DNA of 40,259 nt from Halomonadaceae bacterium (GTDB taxonomy: Bacteria; Pseudomonadota; Gammaproteobacteria; Pseudomonadales; Oleiphilaceae): the NCBI GenBank assembly GCA_007692645.1, contig REBR01000146.1, positions 1-40,259 on the forward strand. Reading direction: 5' to 3'. Positions 1 through 8,068 of the stretch are shown piece after piece. A program made the translations under genes and the position numbers. The notes beneath the pieces were generated by a model, which saw only the letters and a program-made list of their open reading frames with translations, did no database searches and was not told where the DNA came from. The first letter of the stretch is position 1. Each line of letters starts with the position of its first letter.

Positions 1-387
1 TGGGCAGCCACCACCCCGGGGGCCGCCAACCAGGCCTATAACACCGTCAACGGCGACGTCTTCCGCTGGCGCCGCATGTGGCGCGAAATTGGCGACTACT
101 TCGGCCTTGAAGTGGCGGACTGCCCGGAAACGCCACAGCCTCTGGAGCAGCAGATGGCTGACGCCCCAGCCACTTGGCGCGAGATTGCCAGCAAACATGA
201 CCTGGTAGAACCGGACGTAGACAAGCTGGCTTCCTGGTGGCACACGGACGCGGATCTGGGCCGGGATCAGGAGTGCGTTAACGATACCACCAAGTCACGG
301 GACTTCGGCTTCCACCATTTCCGCGAGACCCGGGGTGCTTTTTGCGATCTCTTCGATCGTTTGCGCGCCGAAAGGCTCATTCCCTGA
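1..387 (+). CDS. SDR-family NAD(P)-dependent oxidoreductase (PRISE-like), C-terminal part
   Basis: The reading frame is open from base 1, so the start lies left of the window and the track start at 76 is only an internal Met. About 128 C-terminal residues are visible. The stretch NQAYNTVNGDVFRWRRMW followed by a W..I..YFGLE pattern is typical of the C-terminal substrate-domain region of extended/atypical SDR proteins of the PRISE (progesterone 5-beta-reductase/iridoid synthase-like) group. These enzymes reduce enone-type substrates with NAD(P)H. The cofactor-binding Gly motif and the catalytic residues are outside the window, so activity cannot be judged. A short hairpin (AGGCC-ccg-GGCCT, 428-440) follows the stop but has no convincing T-run. 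The family call rests on recognising the motif. Confidence 0.7.
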   Translation, partial: WAATTPGAANQAYNTVNGDVFRWRRMWREIGDYFGLEVADCPETPQPLEQQMADAPATWREIASKHDLVEPDVDKLASWWHTDADLGRDQECVNDTTKSRDFGFHHFRETRGAFCDLFDRLRAERLIP

Positions 388-494
388 AATTTTCATGACA
401 ACATCCGTCAATGAGCCCGGCGCCACAAGGCCCCGGGCCTATTGTGAGAAATGCCCCCGTCAGCAACCCTTGTCGCCAGAACCCACAGCCTATA

Positions 495-514
495 AACTGT
501 TTTTTTATACAGTT
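495..514 (+). promoter_or_regulatory. LexA (SOS) box of the umuDC operon
   Basis: The sequence AACTGTTTTTTTATACAGTT contains CTGT-N8-ACAG, the exact gammaproteobacterial LexA consensus spacing, with an AT-only spacer. It ends 35 bp before the umuD ATG at 550. A possible -10 (TATAAA, 491-496) abuts the box, so bound LexA would block polymerase. This is direct sequence evidence for SOS control of umuDC. Confidence 0.9.
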
Positions 515-549
515 ATTTGATAGCCACCACTGGTCGCGAGGTTGTCCCC

Positions 550-984
550 ATGAGTGCTGTCTGGTTGGGTCGTAGTGTTGTGGGTCGGTTGTTATCCATA
601 CCCCTGTTCGCAGAGCGGGTGGCGGCGGGGTTTCCGTCCCCGGCCCAGGGCTATGTGGAACAAACCCTGGATCTGAACGAACTCTGTGTGCGCCACCCGG
701 CGGCCACGTTTTTTGTCCGTGCCCAGGGGGATTCCATGACCGGTGTGGGCATCTACCCCAACGATGTGCTGGTGGTGGACCGCTCACTGGCGGCCCGCCA
801 CGGGGATATTGTGATTGCTGGCATTGATGGTGAATTCACCGTCAAGGAACTGCAACTGCACCCCAGCCCCCGGCTGCTGCCCCGTAACCCCGCCTATGCC
901 CCGGTGCCCATTCCGGAAGGCTCTGAGCTGGAGATCTTCGGGGTCGTCACCAATGTGATCCGTCAACTGTCCCGGCAACGATGA
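550..984 (+). CDS. umuD: UmuD, self-cleaving subunit of DNA polymerase V
   Basis: LexA/UmuD family S24 protein of 144 residues. After SOS induction, RecA filament triggers self-cleavage to UmuD', which joins UmuC to form translesion polymerase V. The sequence shows an Ala26-Gly27 cleavage site in VAAGFPSPA, the nucleophile Ser62 in GDSM and the general base Lys99 in DGEFTVKE, all as expected. The track start at 517 is a TTG without a ribosome site. ATG 550 has GAGG about 9 bp upstream and gives the usual family length, so it is preferred. The stop overlaps the umuC start by four bases (ATGA), so the two subunits are translationally coupled. The LexA box lies just upstream. Confidence 0.93.
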   Translation: MSAVWLGRSVVGRLLSIPLFAERVAAGFPSPAQGYVEQTLDLNELCVRHPAATFFVRAQGDSMTGVGIYPNDVLVVDRSLAARHGDIVIAGIDGEFTVKELQLHPSPRLLPRNPAYAPVPIPEGSELEIFGVVTNVIRQLSRQR

Positions 985-2267
985 CACCGGTGTTTGCCCT
1001 GGTGGACTGCAACAACTTCTACGCTTCCTGCGAGAAGCTGTTCCGCCCGGATCTGCGCCAGCGCCCGGTGGTGGTGCTGTCCAACAACGACGGCTGTGTA
1101 GTGGCCCGTTCCCGGGAAGCAAAGGATCTGGGCATCAAGATGGGGGTGCCCATTTTCCAGATCCGGGATGCCATCCGCCGCCATGGCATTGTGGTGTTTT
1201 CCTCCAACTATGCCCTGTATGCGGATATGTCCTCCCGGGTGATGCGGGTGCTGGAAGATCTGGCCCCGGCGGTGGAGGTGTACTCCATTGACGAGTCCTT
1301 TCTTGATCTTACCGGCGTGAGCCGGGCCATGGCCCTGGAGGACTTTGGTGTACAGGTGCAGCAGACCGTACTGAACTGGACCGGCCTGCCAGTGTGTGTG
1401 GGCATTGCCCCGAGCAAGACCCTGGCCAAGCTGGCCAACTACGGGGCCAAGAAATACCCCGCCACCGGGGGTGTGGTGAATTTGAGTGATCCCCAACGAC
1501 AGCACCGGCTGCTGCAACTGGCCCCGGTGGAGGAAGTCTGGGGGGTGGGTAATCGCCTGACCCGGCGGCTGAATGCCCTGGGTATCCATACGGCACTGGA
1601 CCTGGCCCAGGCGGACCCGGCGGTGATGCGCCGGCAGTTCTCGGTGGTGCTGGAGCGTACCGTGCGGGAACTGAACGGGGAGTCCTGTATTGCCCTGGAA
1701 CCGGTGGCGGCCACCAAGCAGCAGATCCTCTGCTCCCGCTCTTTCGCCGAGCGGGTACTGGACTATGGGGTGATGCGCCAGGCCATCAGCGGCTATACTG
1801 TGCGGGCCGGGGAAAAGCTGCGCCAGGAAAAACAGACGGCGGCGGTGCTCACAGTGTTTATCCGCACCAGCCCGTTCAACCCCAACGAGGCCCAGTACGC
1901 CAACAGCGCCACCACCACCCTGCCCTTTCCCACGGACGATACCCGGCTGCTGCTGCAAGCGGCGCAAAAGCTGCTGAAACAGCTCTGGCGGGATGGCTAC
2001 CGTTACAGCAAGGGGGGCATCTGCCTGAGCGGTTTCCATCAGCCCGGCAACTACCAGCCGGGACTGTTCGACACGGTCAAAGAGCGCCCCAACAGCCGCC
2101 GCCTGATGGCGGCCCTGGACCGTATTAACCGCAACGCCCCCCATGGGGCCAGCGGCAAGGTGTGGTTTGCCGGTGAAGGGGTGAACGGCCAGGCCTGGTC
2201 CATGCACCGCCAGCACCTGTCCCCTGCTTACACCACCCGCTGGGGGGAACTGCTGCAGGTGTATTGA
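981..2267 (+). CDS. umuC: UmuC, Y-family DNA polymerase V catalytic subunit
   Basis: This 428-residue protein matches the usual UmuC length. Y-family catalytic carboxylates are visible: Asp9 in LVDCNNFYAS, and Asp104-Glu105 in YSIDESF. The fingers/palm motif VGIAPSKTLAKLANYGAKK and the helix-hairpin-helix region (PVEEVWGVGNRLTRRL) follow, then the little-finger domain and a UmuC-type C-terminus. It copies past DNA lesions together with UmuD' and RecA and is the main source of SOS mutagenesis. It starts inside the umuD stop codon and is controlled by the same LexA box. The long antisense ORF (963-2216) is a shadow of this gene. Confidence 0.95.
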   Translation: MTPVFALVDCNNFYASCEKLFRPDLRQRPVVVLSNNDGCVVARSREAKDLGIKMGVPIFQIRDAIRRHGIVVFSSNYALYADMSSRVMRVLEDLAPAVEVYSIDESFLDLTGVSRAMALEDFGVQVQQTVLNWTGLPVCVGIAPSKTLAKLANYGAKKYPATGGVVNLSDPQRQHRLLQLAPVEEVWGVGNRLTRRLNALGIHTALDLAQADPAVMRRQFSVVLERTVRELNGESCIALEPVAATKQQILCSRSFAERVLDYGVMRQAISGYTVRAGEKLRQEKQTAAVLTVFIRTSPFNPNEAQYANSATTTLPFPTDDTRLLLQAAQKLLKQLWRDGYRYSKGGICLSGFHQPGNYQPGLFDTVKERPNSRRLMAALDRINRNAPHGASGKVWFAGEGVNGQAWSMHRQHLSPAYTTRWGELLQVY

Positions 2268-2657
2268 TCAGGGGGTAGCGGGGGTGAGCGACAACATTAA
2301 TCCCAGGGATTTTCTGAGCCACCTCCAAGAGTTTGTAAAAAATTGTCATGGATTACATTTTGTCACAGTAATGTTTTACAGATTCTGTTCAGAACAGCCA
2401 GAACGGCGACAGCCACACAGGAGATAAATACCGTTGATTTACAATTCAGTTACCGATAGCAAACACTTACGACTACCACTCCGTTAACATGAAATACCTG
2501 TAAACCTACACTTATGAGTGCAACTGCTAATTGACGTAGGCAGGGCGCACTGCTTGGATTGCTGCTATAAGCACCGTTGTGTGTGTGTATTTTATGCTTG
2601 CTCTCAACCCGGAATGGGGACAAGTGCTGAGCCCAAGGACAGCAAAGAGTACTCAGA
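2268..2657. other. Intergenic stretch between umuC and the GGDEF-EAL gene, no gene seen
   Basis: This 390-bp stretch is visibly richer in A+T than its surroundings, and no ORF in it has coding character. It presumably holds the umuC 3' end and the promoter of the downstream diguanylate-cyclase gene. TTGACG (2531) and TATAAG (2566) both occur but are 29 bp apart, too far for one sigma-70 promoter, so no promoter is called. No strong hairpin with a T-run is seen. Confidence 0.4.
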
Positions 2658-5069
2658 ATGACAGAGCGGCGTAAGCAGTTAACTCCGGGAAACCGCCCCC
2701 GGCTTCGTATTATGGTGCTCACTGGCGGGCTGTTTCTGGTTGCCATAGCCACTGCCGTGTTCAGCATCACCACCGTACAAATCCAGTCAGCCACTACCGC
2801 CTATGCCGGCGGCGAGAGCGCCTGGTCCCGTGGTCAGGTAGCCACCGTGCATTACCTGAATGTCTATGCGGAAACCGGCGATACCGCGGCCCTGGAACGG
2901 GCCAGACAATGGCTGGCACTGCCTCTGGGGGACCGTCGCGCCCGTGAGGCCATGGAGACAGCCCCCATCGATTACCCCACGGCACAGGAGGGGCTGCTGG
3001 CGGGGGCCAACCACCCGGACGATATACCCCGCATGATCTGGTTGTACCGGTACTTCTCCCATGCGCCGTATTTCCGCGAAGCGGTCCGGGTATGGCAGGA
3101 AAGCGACCCGTATCTGGATAAGCTGGTAAGTATTGCCGACCTGCTTGAAAGCACCTGGGCCAGCAACAGTCCGGCCTCCGCAGAGGCCCGCCGGCAACTT
3201 CGGCAACAGCTGAATGAAGTGGACCAGACCCTGAGTGTGATGGCCAATGAATTTCGTGAAGCCACCGGGGCCGCAGCACGGTGGCTCAGCCAGCTACTGT
3301 CCATTGTCAGTGTGGTGTTTCTGTTTACCCTGGGCCTGTTTACCGCTCTGCTGGTATGGCGCCTGACCCGGGTGATCACCGAATCGGAAGAAAACTTCCG
3401 TACCGTGTTTCAGCAGACCGCCATGGGCATGGCCCAACTGGACCAGCAGAGCCGACTGCTGGATGTGAACCAGGCCCTGTGTGAACTGCTGAAACAGCCC
3501 CGGGAAAAACTGCTGAAGCTCAGCTACCGGGATCTGGTGATTGCAGAAGACTGGGAGATCGGCCTGGAGGAGCGGGAGCGCATGCTGCAGGGTGAGCAGG
3601 ACAGTTACAGCGTGGAACAGCGCCTGCGCCGGGGTGACGGTAAAACCGTCTGGGCCCGCATGACCCTGTCGCGCATTGTCCGCACCAACGATCGCCGCCT
3701 GCGCTACGTACTGGCCCTGGAAGATGTGTCGGAGTCCCGCCGGTTATCGGTGAAACTCAATTACCAGGCCACCCATGACGAACTCACCGGTCTGCTTAAC
3801 CGCCGTGCCTTTGGCCGCCACCTGGCAGAATTCCTGCGCCGTGCCCGCAACGACGACTCTGAACATGTCCTGTGCTTTATTGATCTGGACCAGTTCAAGA
3901 TTGTTAACGACACTGCGGGTCACCAGGCCGGTGACCAGTTGCTGCGGCAAATTGCCAAACTGTTACAGGCCAATATCCGCGACCGGGATCTGCTGGCCCG
4001 GCTGGGGGGGGATGAGTTCGCCATCATCCTGGAAAACTGCAAGCTGGAGACAGCACAGGAACTGGCGGAGAAACTGCGTGGGTTGCTGGAGGGGCTACAC
4101 TTTAGCTGGAACGAACTGCGCTTCCAGATCGGCTGCAGCATTGGCGTGTCACCGATTCTTTCCAGCAGCGCCGATACCTCTTCATTGCTGCGTTCCGCGG
4201 ATATGGCCTGTTATATGGCCAAGGAAAGCGGCCGTAACCGGGTGTATACCCTGCAGGAAAACGACCAGGACCTGGCCCAGCAGCGGGGCGAAATGCAGTG
4301 GCTGGGGCGGATTCGCTCAGCCCTGGATGAAAACCGGCTGTTTCTCGATGCCCAGCGCTTTGAGTGTTTCCGGGACCCCCACAACCTGCGCTATGAAGTG
4401 CTGGTGCGACTGATCAACGAAGAAGGTGCCGTAGTGGCACCAGGAGCCTTCTTACCGGCTTCGGAACGTTTTGGCGTGATTCACCAGATCGACCGCTGGG
4501 TAATCGCCACCGTGTGCCGCAAACTCGCCAGCCACCCGGAACATCTGGCAGTCCTGGACGCCTGTCATATCAACCTGTCTGCCCGTTCCTTTGAACAGCC
4601 GGACTTTGCCGATTATGTGCTTGGCACCATGAAGCAACATGGCATTCCACCCAGCAAACTGTGCTTTGAGATCACTGAAACCGCCGCCATCCGTAACCTG
4701 GTGGATATCACCGGCTTTATGGACCGGCTGAGCGAGGAAGGCTGCACTTTTGCATTGGATGACTTTGGTGCCGGCTTCTCGTCGTTTGGTTATTTGCGCA
4801 ACCTGCAGGTGCACTGCCTGAAGATCGACGGGGTCTTTGTGCGGGATATTGTCACCGACGAAACCGACCTGGCCATGGTGCGGGCCATCAATGAGATTGG
4901 CCAGACCCTGGGCAAAACCATTATTGCGGAATTCGTGGAGTCTTCAGAGGCGGCGGAGCAACTGCGGGCCATGGGGGTTCATTATGCCCAGGGTAACTAT
5001 ATTCATTACCCCTGCCGCTTCACGGAGATACTCACCGACCCCACCATCAATCAGAGCCGGCTCTACTGA
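2658..5069 (+). CDS. Membrane-anchored PAS-GGDEF-EAL cyclic-di-GMP enzyme
   Basis: An 803-residue inner-membrane signalling protein that likely makes and/or breaks down cyclic-di-GMP. It has TM1 (about 17-40), a periplasmic helical sensor region (40-205), TM2 (about 210-235), a PAS domain (about 240-365), GGDEF (about 370-535) and EAL (about 550-800). The cyclase site is intact (RLGGDEF near residue 449) and an inhibitory I-site RDRD lies five residues before it. In the EAL domain the signature is EVL, which keeps the metal-binding Glu. The NLS, FEITE, DDFG, KID, AE and QG motifs are also present, so phosphodiesterase activity is plausible. The periplasmic ligand is unknown. Its last 7 bp overlap the convergent ABC permease gene. 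Confidence 0.9.
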   Translation: MTERRKQLTPGNRPRLRIMVLTGGLFLVAIATAVFSITTVQIQSATTAYAGGESAWSRGQVATVHYLNVYAETGDTAALERARQWLALPLGDRRAREAMETAPIDYPTAQEGLLAGANHPDDIPRMIWLYRYFSHAPYFREAVRVWQESDPYLDKLVSIADLLESTWASNSPASAEARRQLRQQLNEVDQTLSVMANEFREATGAAARWLSQLLSIVSVVFLFTLGLFTALLVWRLTRVITESEENFRTVFQQTAMGMAQLDQQSRLLDVNQALCELLKQPREKLLKLSYRDLVIAEDWEIGLEERERMLQGEQDSYSVEQRLRRGDGKTVWARMTLSRIVRTNDRRLRYVLALEDVSESRRLSVKLNYQATHDELTGLLNRRAFGRHLAEFLRRARNDDSEHVLCFIDLDQFKIVNDTAGHQAGDQLLRQIAKLLQANIRDRDLLARLGGDEFAIILENCKLETAQELAEKLRGLLEGLHFSWNELRFQIGCSIGVSPILSSSADTSSLLRSADMACYMAKESGRNRVYTLQENDQDLAQQRGEMQWLGRIRSALDENRLFLDAQRFECFRDPHNLRYEVLVRLINEEGAVVAPGAFLPASERFGVIHQIDRWVIATVCRKLASHPEHLAVLDACHINLSARSFEQPDFADYVLGTMKQHGIPPSKLCFEITETAAIRNLVDITGFMDRLSEEGCTFALDDFGAGFSSFGYLRNLQVHCLKIDGVFVRDIVTDETDLAMVRAINEIGQTLGKTIIAEFVESSEAAEQLRAMGVHYAQGNYIHYPCRFTEILTDPTINQSRLY

Positions 5070-6004
5070 GACGCTGCCCGCCCCTGCAGTGAGCGGCGCA
5101 CCCAGCCGGTGACCAGCCCCCGCTGGGGGGCAAACAGGAACGCCAGGGCAAAGAAACTGGTTACCACCAGCACCATGGTGCCCCCGGAGGCCACGTTCAG
5201 GTGGAAAGACAGATACAGCCCCAGCACCGCAGACACCATACCAATCAGGGTGGCCAGAGCCATCATCGCCGGCAGGCTGTTCACCAGCAGATAGGCGGTA
5301 GCGCCGGGGGTAATCAGCATAGCCACCACCAGAATAATGCCCACGGTTTCCAGGCTGGCAACAATGGTTACCGTCAGCAGCAACATCAGGCCGTAATGAA
5401 TAAGCCCGGTGTTAAGGCCCAGGGAGCGGGCCTGCACCGGGTCAAACACATAAATCAGCAGCTCTTTGTAAAACAGCACCACCAGCAGCACTGCCACCAG
5501 CGCCACCGCCAGGGTCAGCATCAGGGCCGGATAGCGAACCCCCAGCACATTACCGAACAGGATGTGCATCAGGTGGGTGGAGGTGGCGATCTGGCTGATA
5601 ATCACAATACCCAGGGCAAAAGCGGCGGTAAACATCAGCCCCATGGCCGCATCTGGCTTGATGCGGGAATGGCGCTCAATGGCACCAATCCCCAGAGAGG
5701 TCAGGGCACCGGTAATAAAGGCACCGATAAAAAACGGCCAGCCCAGCAGGTAGGCAATGGCCACCCCCGGCAGCACCGCGTGGGAAATGGCATCCCCCAG
5801 CAATGACCAGCGTTTGAGAATGACATAGCTGGAGAGCATGCCACAGAGCCCCCCCACCACAATGGCGGTGAGCAGGGCCCGCTGCATAAAGGCATACTGA
5901 AAAGGACCCGCTACCGACTCCGGCAGCAGGTTTACCACCAGCATCATCAGGCTGATCAGCCCATCAATGGCGAGCATTCCCAGATCGTACAGGCTGTCCA
6001 TCAT
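5063..6004 (-). CDS. Manganese/iron-type ABC transporter, membrane permease
   Basis: A 313-residue ABC-3 family (ZnuB/MntB/SitC-like) permease with about eight hydrophobic segments. Typical family stretches are visible: RWSLLGDAISHAVLPGVA near the N-terminus and ETVGIILVVAMLITPGATA toward the C-terminus. It forms the inner-membrane channel of a divalent-metal importer. It is the last gene of a three-gene minus-strand operon, and its ATG overlaps the ATPase stop by 4 bp. Metal choice cannot be read from the permease; it comes from the binding protein upstream. Its 3' end overlaps the convergent GGDEF-EAL gene by 7 bp. Confidence 0.9.
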   Translation of the reverse strand: MMDSLYDLGMLAIDGLISLMMLVVNLLPESVAGPFQYAFMQRALLTAIVVGGLCGMLSSYVILKRWSLLGDAISHAVLPGVAIAYLLGWPFFIGAFITGALTSLGIGAIERHSRIKPDAAMGLMFTAAFALGIVIISQIATSTHLMHILFGNVLGVRYPALMLTLAVALVAVLLVVLFYKELLIYVFDPVQARSLGLNTGLIHYGLMLLLTVTIVASLETVGIILVVAMLITPGATAYLLVNSLPAMMALATLIGMVSAVLGLYLSFHLNVASGGTMVLVVTSFFALAFLFAPQRGLVTGWVRRSLQGRAASQ

Positions 6005-6813
6005 GGGTTCCCTGCCCTGACGGTGCCGGAAATGCTGCTGTCCCGGCTCATGGCCCGTTCACCAATCCAGTTTACGGTGGCTACCCGGGAGAGCATGTCA
6101 TCGGTGAGCATGTCACCCGGGGGGCCCTCACCCACCACCTTGCGGTTGATCAGCACCACATGGTCGGCGTCCCGGCGGGCGCTGATAATATCGTGGGTCA
6201 CCATGACCACGGTGCGGCCCTGATCCCGGGCCTGGCGTAACACCGACATAATCAGGTTTTCACTCACCTGGTCGACCCCCACCAGGGGTTCATCCAGCAA
6301 TAACAGGCGGGCATCCTGGGCCAGGGCCCGGGCCAGCAATACCCGTTTGCGCTGACCCCCGGAGAGGGTATCAATGGCACTGTGGCGCAAGTCCATCAGC
6401 CCGGTATCCTCCAGAGCCTTTCTGGCTGCCTGGCGGTGCACGGCGGGGGTCAGGGACAGGGGCAGAAAACGCCGCCAGCCCCCCTCCTGGCGAATGCGCC
6501 CGTAACGACCAGACAGCACCACATCCCATACCGACAGGGGAAAGTCCCAGTCAATCTGTTCCTGCTGGGGCATATAGGCAATCAGGCTTTCTTTACGCTG
6601 GGCTTCGGCAGTACGTCCCAGAACCGTCACTGAGCCGGTGGAGGGGGTCAGGCTGCCCGCCAGGACCCGCAGCAAGGTGGATTTACCGGCGCCGTTGGGG
6701 CCCACCAGGGTAATCAGCCGGTTCGCCGGCAGATTCAGGTTCAGACCCGAAAGCACCGGCTTGCTGTCGTAGGCAATACTCAGGTCGGTGACGATCACCG
6801 CCGCATCAGTCAT
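6001..6813 (-). CDS. Manganese/iron-type ABC transporter, ATP-binding protein
   Basis: A 270-residue ABC ATPase that powers metal import. Visible motifs, in order, are Walker A GPNGAGKST, the Q-loop region (MPQQEQIDWDFP), the signature LSGGQRKRVLLARA, Walker B LLLLDEP and the switch His in MVTHD. The QxxxIDWDFP stretch after the Q-loop is typical of the Mn/Zn/Fe (ZnuC/MntA/SitB) subgroup. The start ATG lies inside the end of the binding-protein gene (8-bp overlap) and the stop overlaps the permease start, so all three genes are co-translated. The C-terminal 20 residues after the nucleotide-binding domain are short and unremarkable. Confidence 0.92.
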   Translation of the reverse strand: MTDAAVIVTDLSIAYDSKPVLSGLNLNLPANRLITLVGPNGAGKSTLLRVLAGSLTPSTGSVTVLGRTAEAQRKESLIAYMPQQEQIDWDFPLSVWDVVLSGRYGRIRQEGGWRRFLPLSLTPAVHRQAARKALEDTGLMDLRHSAIDTLSGGQRKRVLLARALAQDARLLLLDEPLVGVDQVSENLIMSVLRQARDQGRTVVMVTHDIISARRDADHVVLINRKVVGEGPPGDMLTDDMLSRVATVNWIGERAMSRDSSISGTVRAGNP

Positions 6814-7699
6814 TCCCCAGGGCCTTCCGCAGTAGTGCGGCGTTGTGTTGCATCATATGGATATAGGTACTGGCGCCACTGTTGCCGTCACCCAGGGAGT
6901 CTACATAGAGGGGCCCGGCATAGGGGGTATTGGTGTCCTGGGACACCCCTTCCACATAACGGCTGGAAATGGTGCTTTCCCAGAAAATCGCTTTCGGTTT
7001 GCGCTGCTCAATAATATCAATGATGCGCATCAGCTGAGAGGAAGTGCCTTCCGTTTCGCTGTTGGTACCCCAGATACCGTCATGGTGAAAATCATAGGCA
7101 TTGGCAAAGTAGAGGAAGGCCGCTTCACTGGTAATCAGTATCCGGTGGTCTGAATCGATCGCCTCCAGCTGCTGCTGCAATTGTTCATGCAACTCTGCCA
7201 GTTGCTCCCGGTATCGGGCTGCGTTGCGCTGGTATTGCTCAGCATGGTCCGGGGCAATCTCCACCAGCGCCTCTTCAATGACGGTGACATAGGCTTTGGC
7301 CGCACGGGGGTCCATCCACAGGTGGGGATCAGGGTCGCCGCCGTACTCACCGGTAACGATGGGCTGGGTGGGGTAACCGCTTTCCCGGGCCAGTGAGATA
7401 ACCGGCACCCCTTTGGCAGTAGCCCGCAGCTGCCCCATCCACTGCTCCAGATTATAACCGTTGTAGAGCACCAGATCCGCCTGCTCCAGATTAACGAAAT
7501 CCCGGGGCCGCAACTCGTACTCGTGCACTTCTGCCCCCACGGGAGCCAATACCTTCACCTCCCCCCGGTCACCCACCACCTGACGGGTAAAATCCCCCAG
7601 AATGCTGAAAGTGGTCACCACTACCGGACCTCTATCGGCCTGAACCGGCGTCGCCGGTAACAACAGAAACAACAGCAGTAATGGGAAAAATGCGCGCAC
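6806..7699 (-). CDS. Mn/Fe-type periplasmic metal-binding protein (TroA/PsaA/MntC family)
   Basis: A 297-residue cluster A-I solute-binding protein with a Sec signal peptide (MRAFFPLLLLFLLLPATPVQA, cleaved near residue 21). The likely metal ligands are His59 (VHEYE), His126 (DPHLWMD), Glu192 (ITSEAAF) and Asp267 (YVDSLGD). Zinc-specific ZnuA proteins usually have His at the third position, and Glu there is the Mn/Fe pattern. The start is a GTG with a near-perfect AAGGAG 8 bp upstream (7708-7713, complement). It is the first gene of the importer operon and is divergent from the rhodopsin gene. The Mn-type superoxide dismutase further along makes Mn the likelier substrate, but Fe cannot be excluded. 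Confidence 0.9.
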   Translation of the reverse strand: MRAFFPLLLLFLLLPATPVQADRGPVVVTTFSILGDFTRQVVGDRGEVKVLAPVGAEVHEYELRPRDFVNLEQADLVLYNGYNLEQWMGQLRATAKGVPVISLARESGYPTQPIVTGEYGGDPDPHLWMDPRAAKAYVTVIEEALVEIAPDHAEQYQRNAARYREQLAELHEQLQQQLEAIDSDHRILITSEAAFLYFANAYDFHHDGIWGTNSETEGTSSQLMRIIDIIEQRKPKAIFWESTISSRYVEGVSQDTNTPYAGPLYVDSLGDGNSGASTYIHMMQHNAALLRKALGND

Positions 7700-7761
7700 A
7701 GAGTGATCTCCTTGTAGGTTTCAAGCGATGGCGAATCATGGCCAGCCAGTTAGTTGCGGAC

Positions 7762-7792
7762 AGTGTAACACTCCGGGGCCTCTTTCCGGAGT
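7762..7792. promoter_or_regulatory. Overlapping inverted repeats upstream of the Mn/Fe importer operon
   Basis: Two inverted repeats lie side by side: AGTGT-A-ACACT (7762-7772) and ACTCCGG-N9-CCGGAGT (7770-7792). They sit 63-93 bp upstream of the metal-binding-protein GTG, in the divergent region with the rhodopsin gene. Neither is followed by a T-run on either strand, so an operator is more likely than a terminator. A metal sensor such as MntR, Mur or Fur is possible, but I cannot match a known consensus. Confidence 0.3.
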
Positions 7793-8068
7793 CGGGCCAG
7801 TAACAGAAAACCCTTGGGGGCATTTTAAATTCAACATTGTTTGTCGCTTTAAATATTACGCGGTGGAAAGCCGTCGGATTACTCCTGCCAGTAACAAAAT
7901 CGCAGCCACAAAAGTGTGCAACTACAAAAGTTTCATAAAAACACATTCTTCACAGTCTGTTTTCTGATCAATGGCGTAATTTCCTCTGAACAACTTGTAA
8001 TGCAAAACCTGACTGCCAGGTTCCTGGCGTCAACGGCTCAACAACAATCTGTACAAGGAATACTCTTT
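7793..8068. other. A+T-rich divergent promoter/leader region of the rhodopsin gene
   Basis: This stretch between the inverted repeats and the rhodopsin ATG is clearly richer in A+T than the flanks (for example TTTAAATATT near 7848). It must carry the rhodopsin promoter and probably a long 5' leader. The ORF track extends the rhodopsin frame to a GTG at 7916, but no ribosome site or signal peptide supports that. No confident -35/-10 pair or light-regulator operator was identified. Confidence 0.4.

Noticed and set aside
335-520. 61-residue ORF ending in the LexA box
   Set aside because: It begins inside the SDR gene and covers the umuDC control region; not plausible as a gene.
963-2216. 417-residue ORF antisense to umuC
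   Set aside because: It lies wholly over umuC, is rich in His/Gln/Gly as GC-rich shadow frames are, and has no ribosome site or recognisable motif.
2531-2571. TTGACG and TATAAG as a sigma-70 promoter for the GGDEF-EAL gene
   Set aside because: The spacer is about 29 bp, far from the usual 16-18 bp.
5201-5806. 201-residue ORF antisense to the ABC permease
   Set aside because: Gln/His-rich composition is typical of the complement of a membrane-protein gene; no motif.
7916-8068. GTG start giving the rhodopsin a 51-residue N-terminal extension
   Set aside because: No ribosome site or signal peptide; ATG 8069 has AAGGA at 9 bp and matches xanthorhodopsin's N-terminus.
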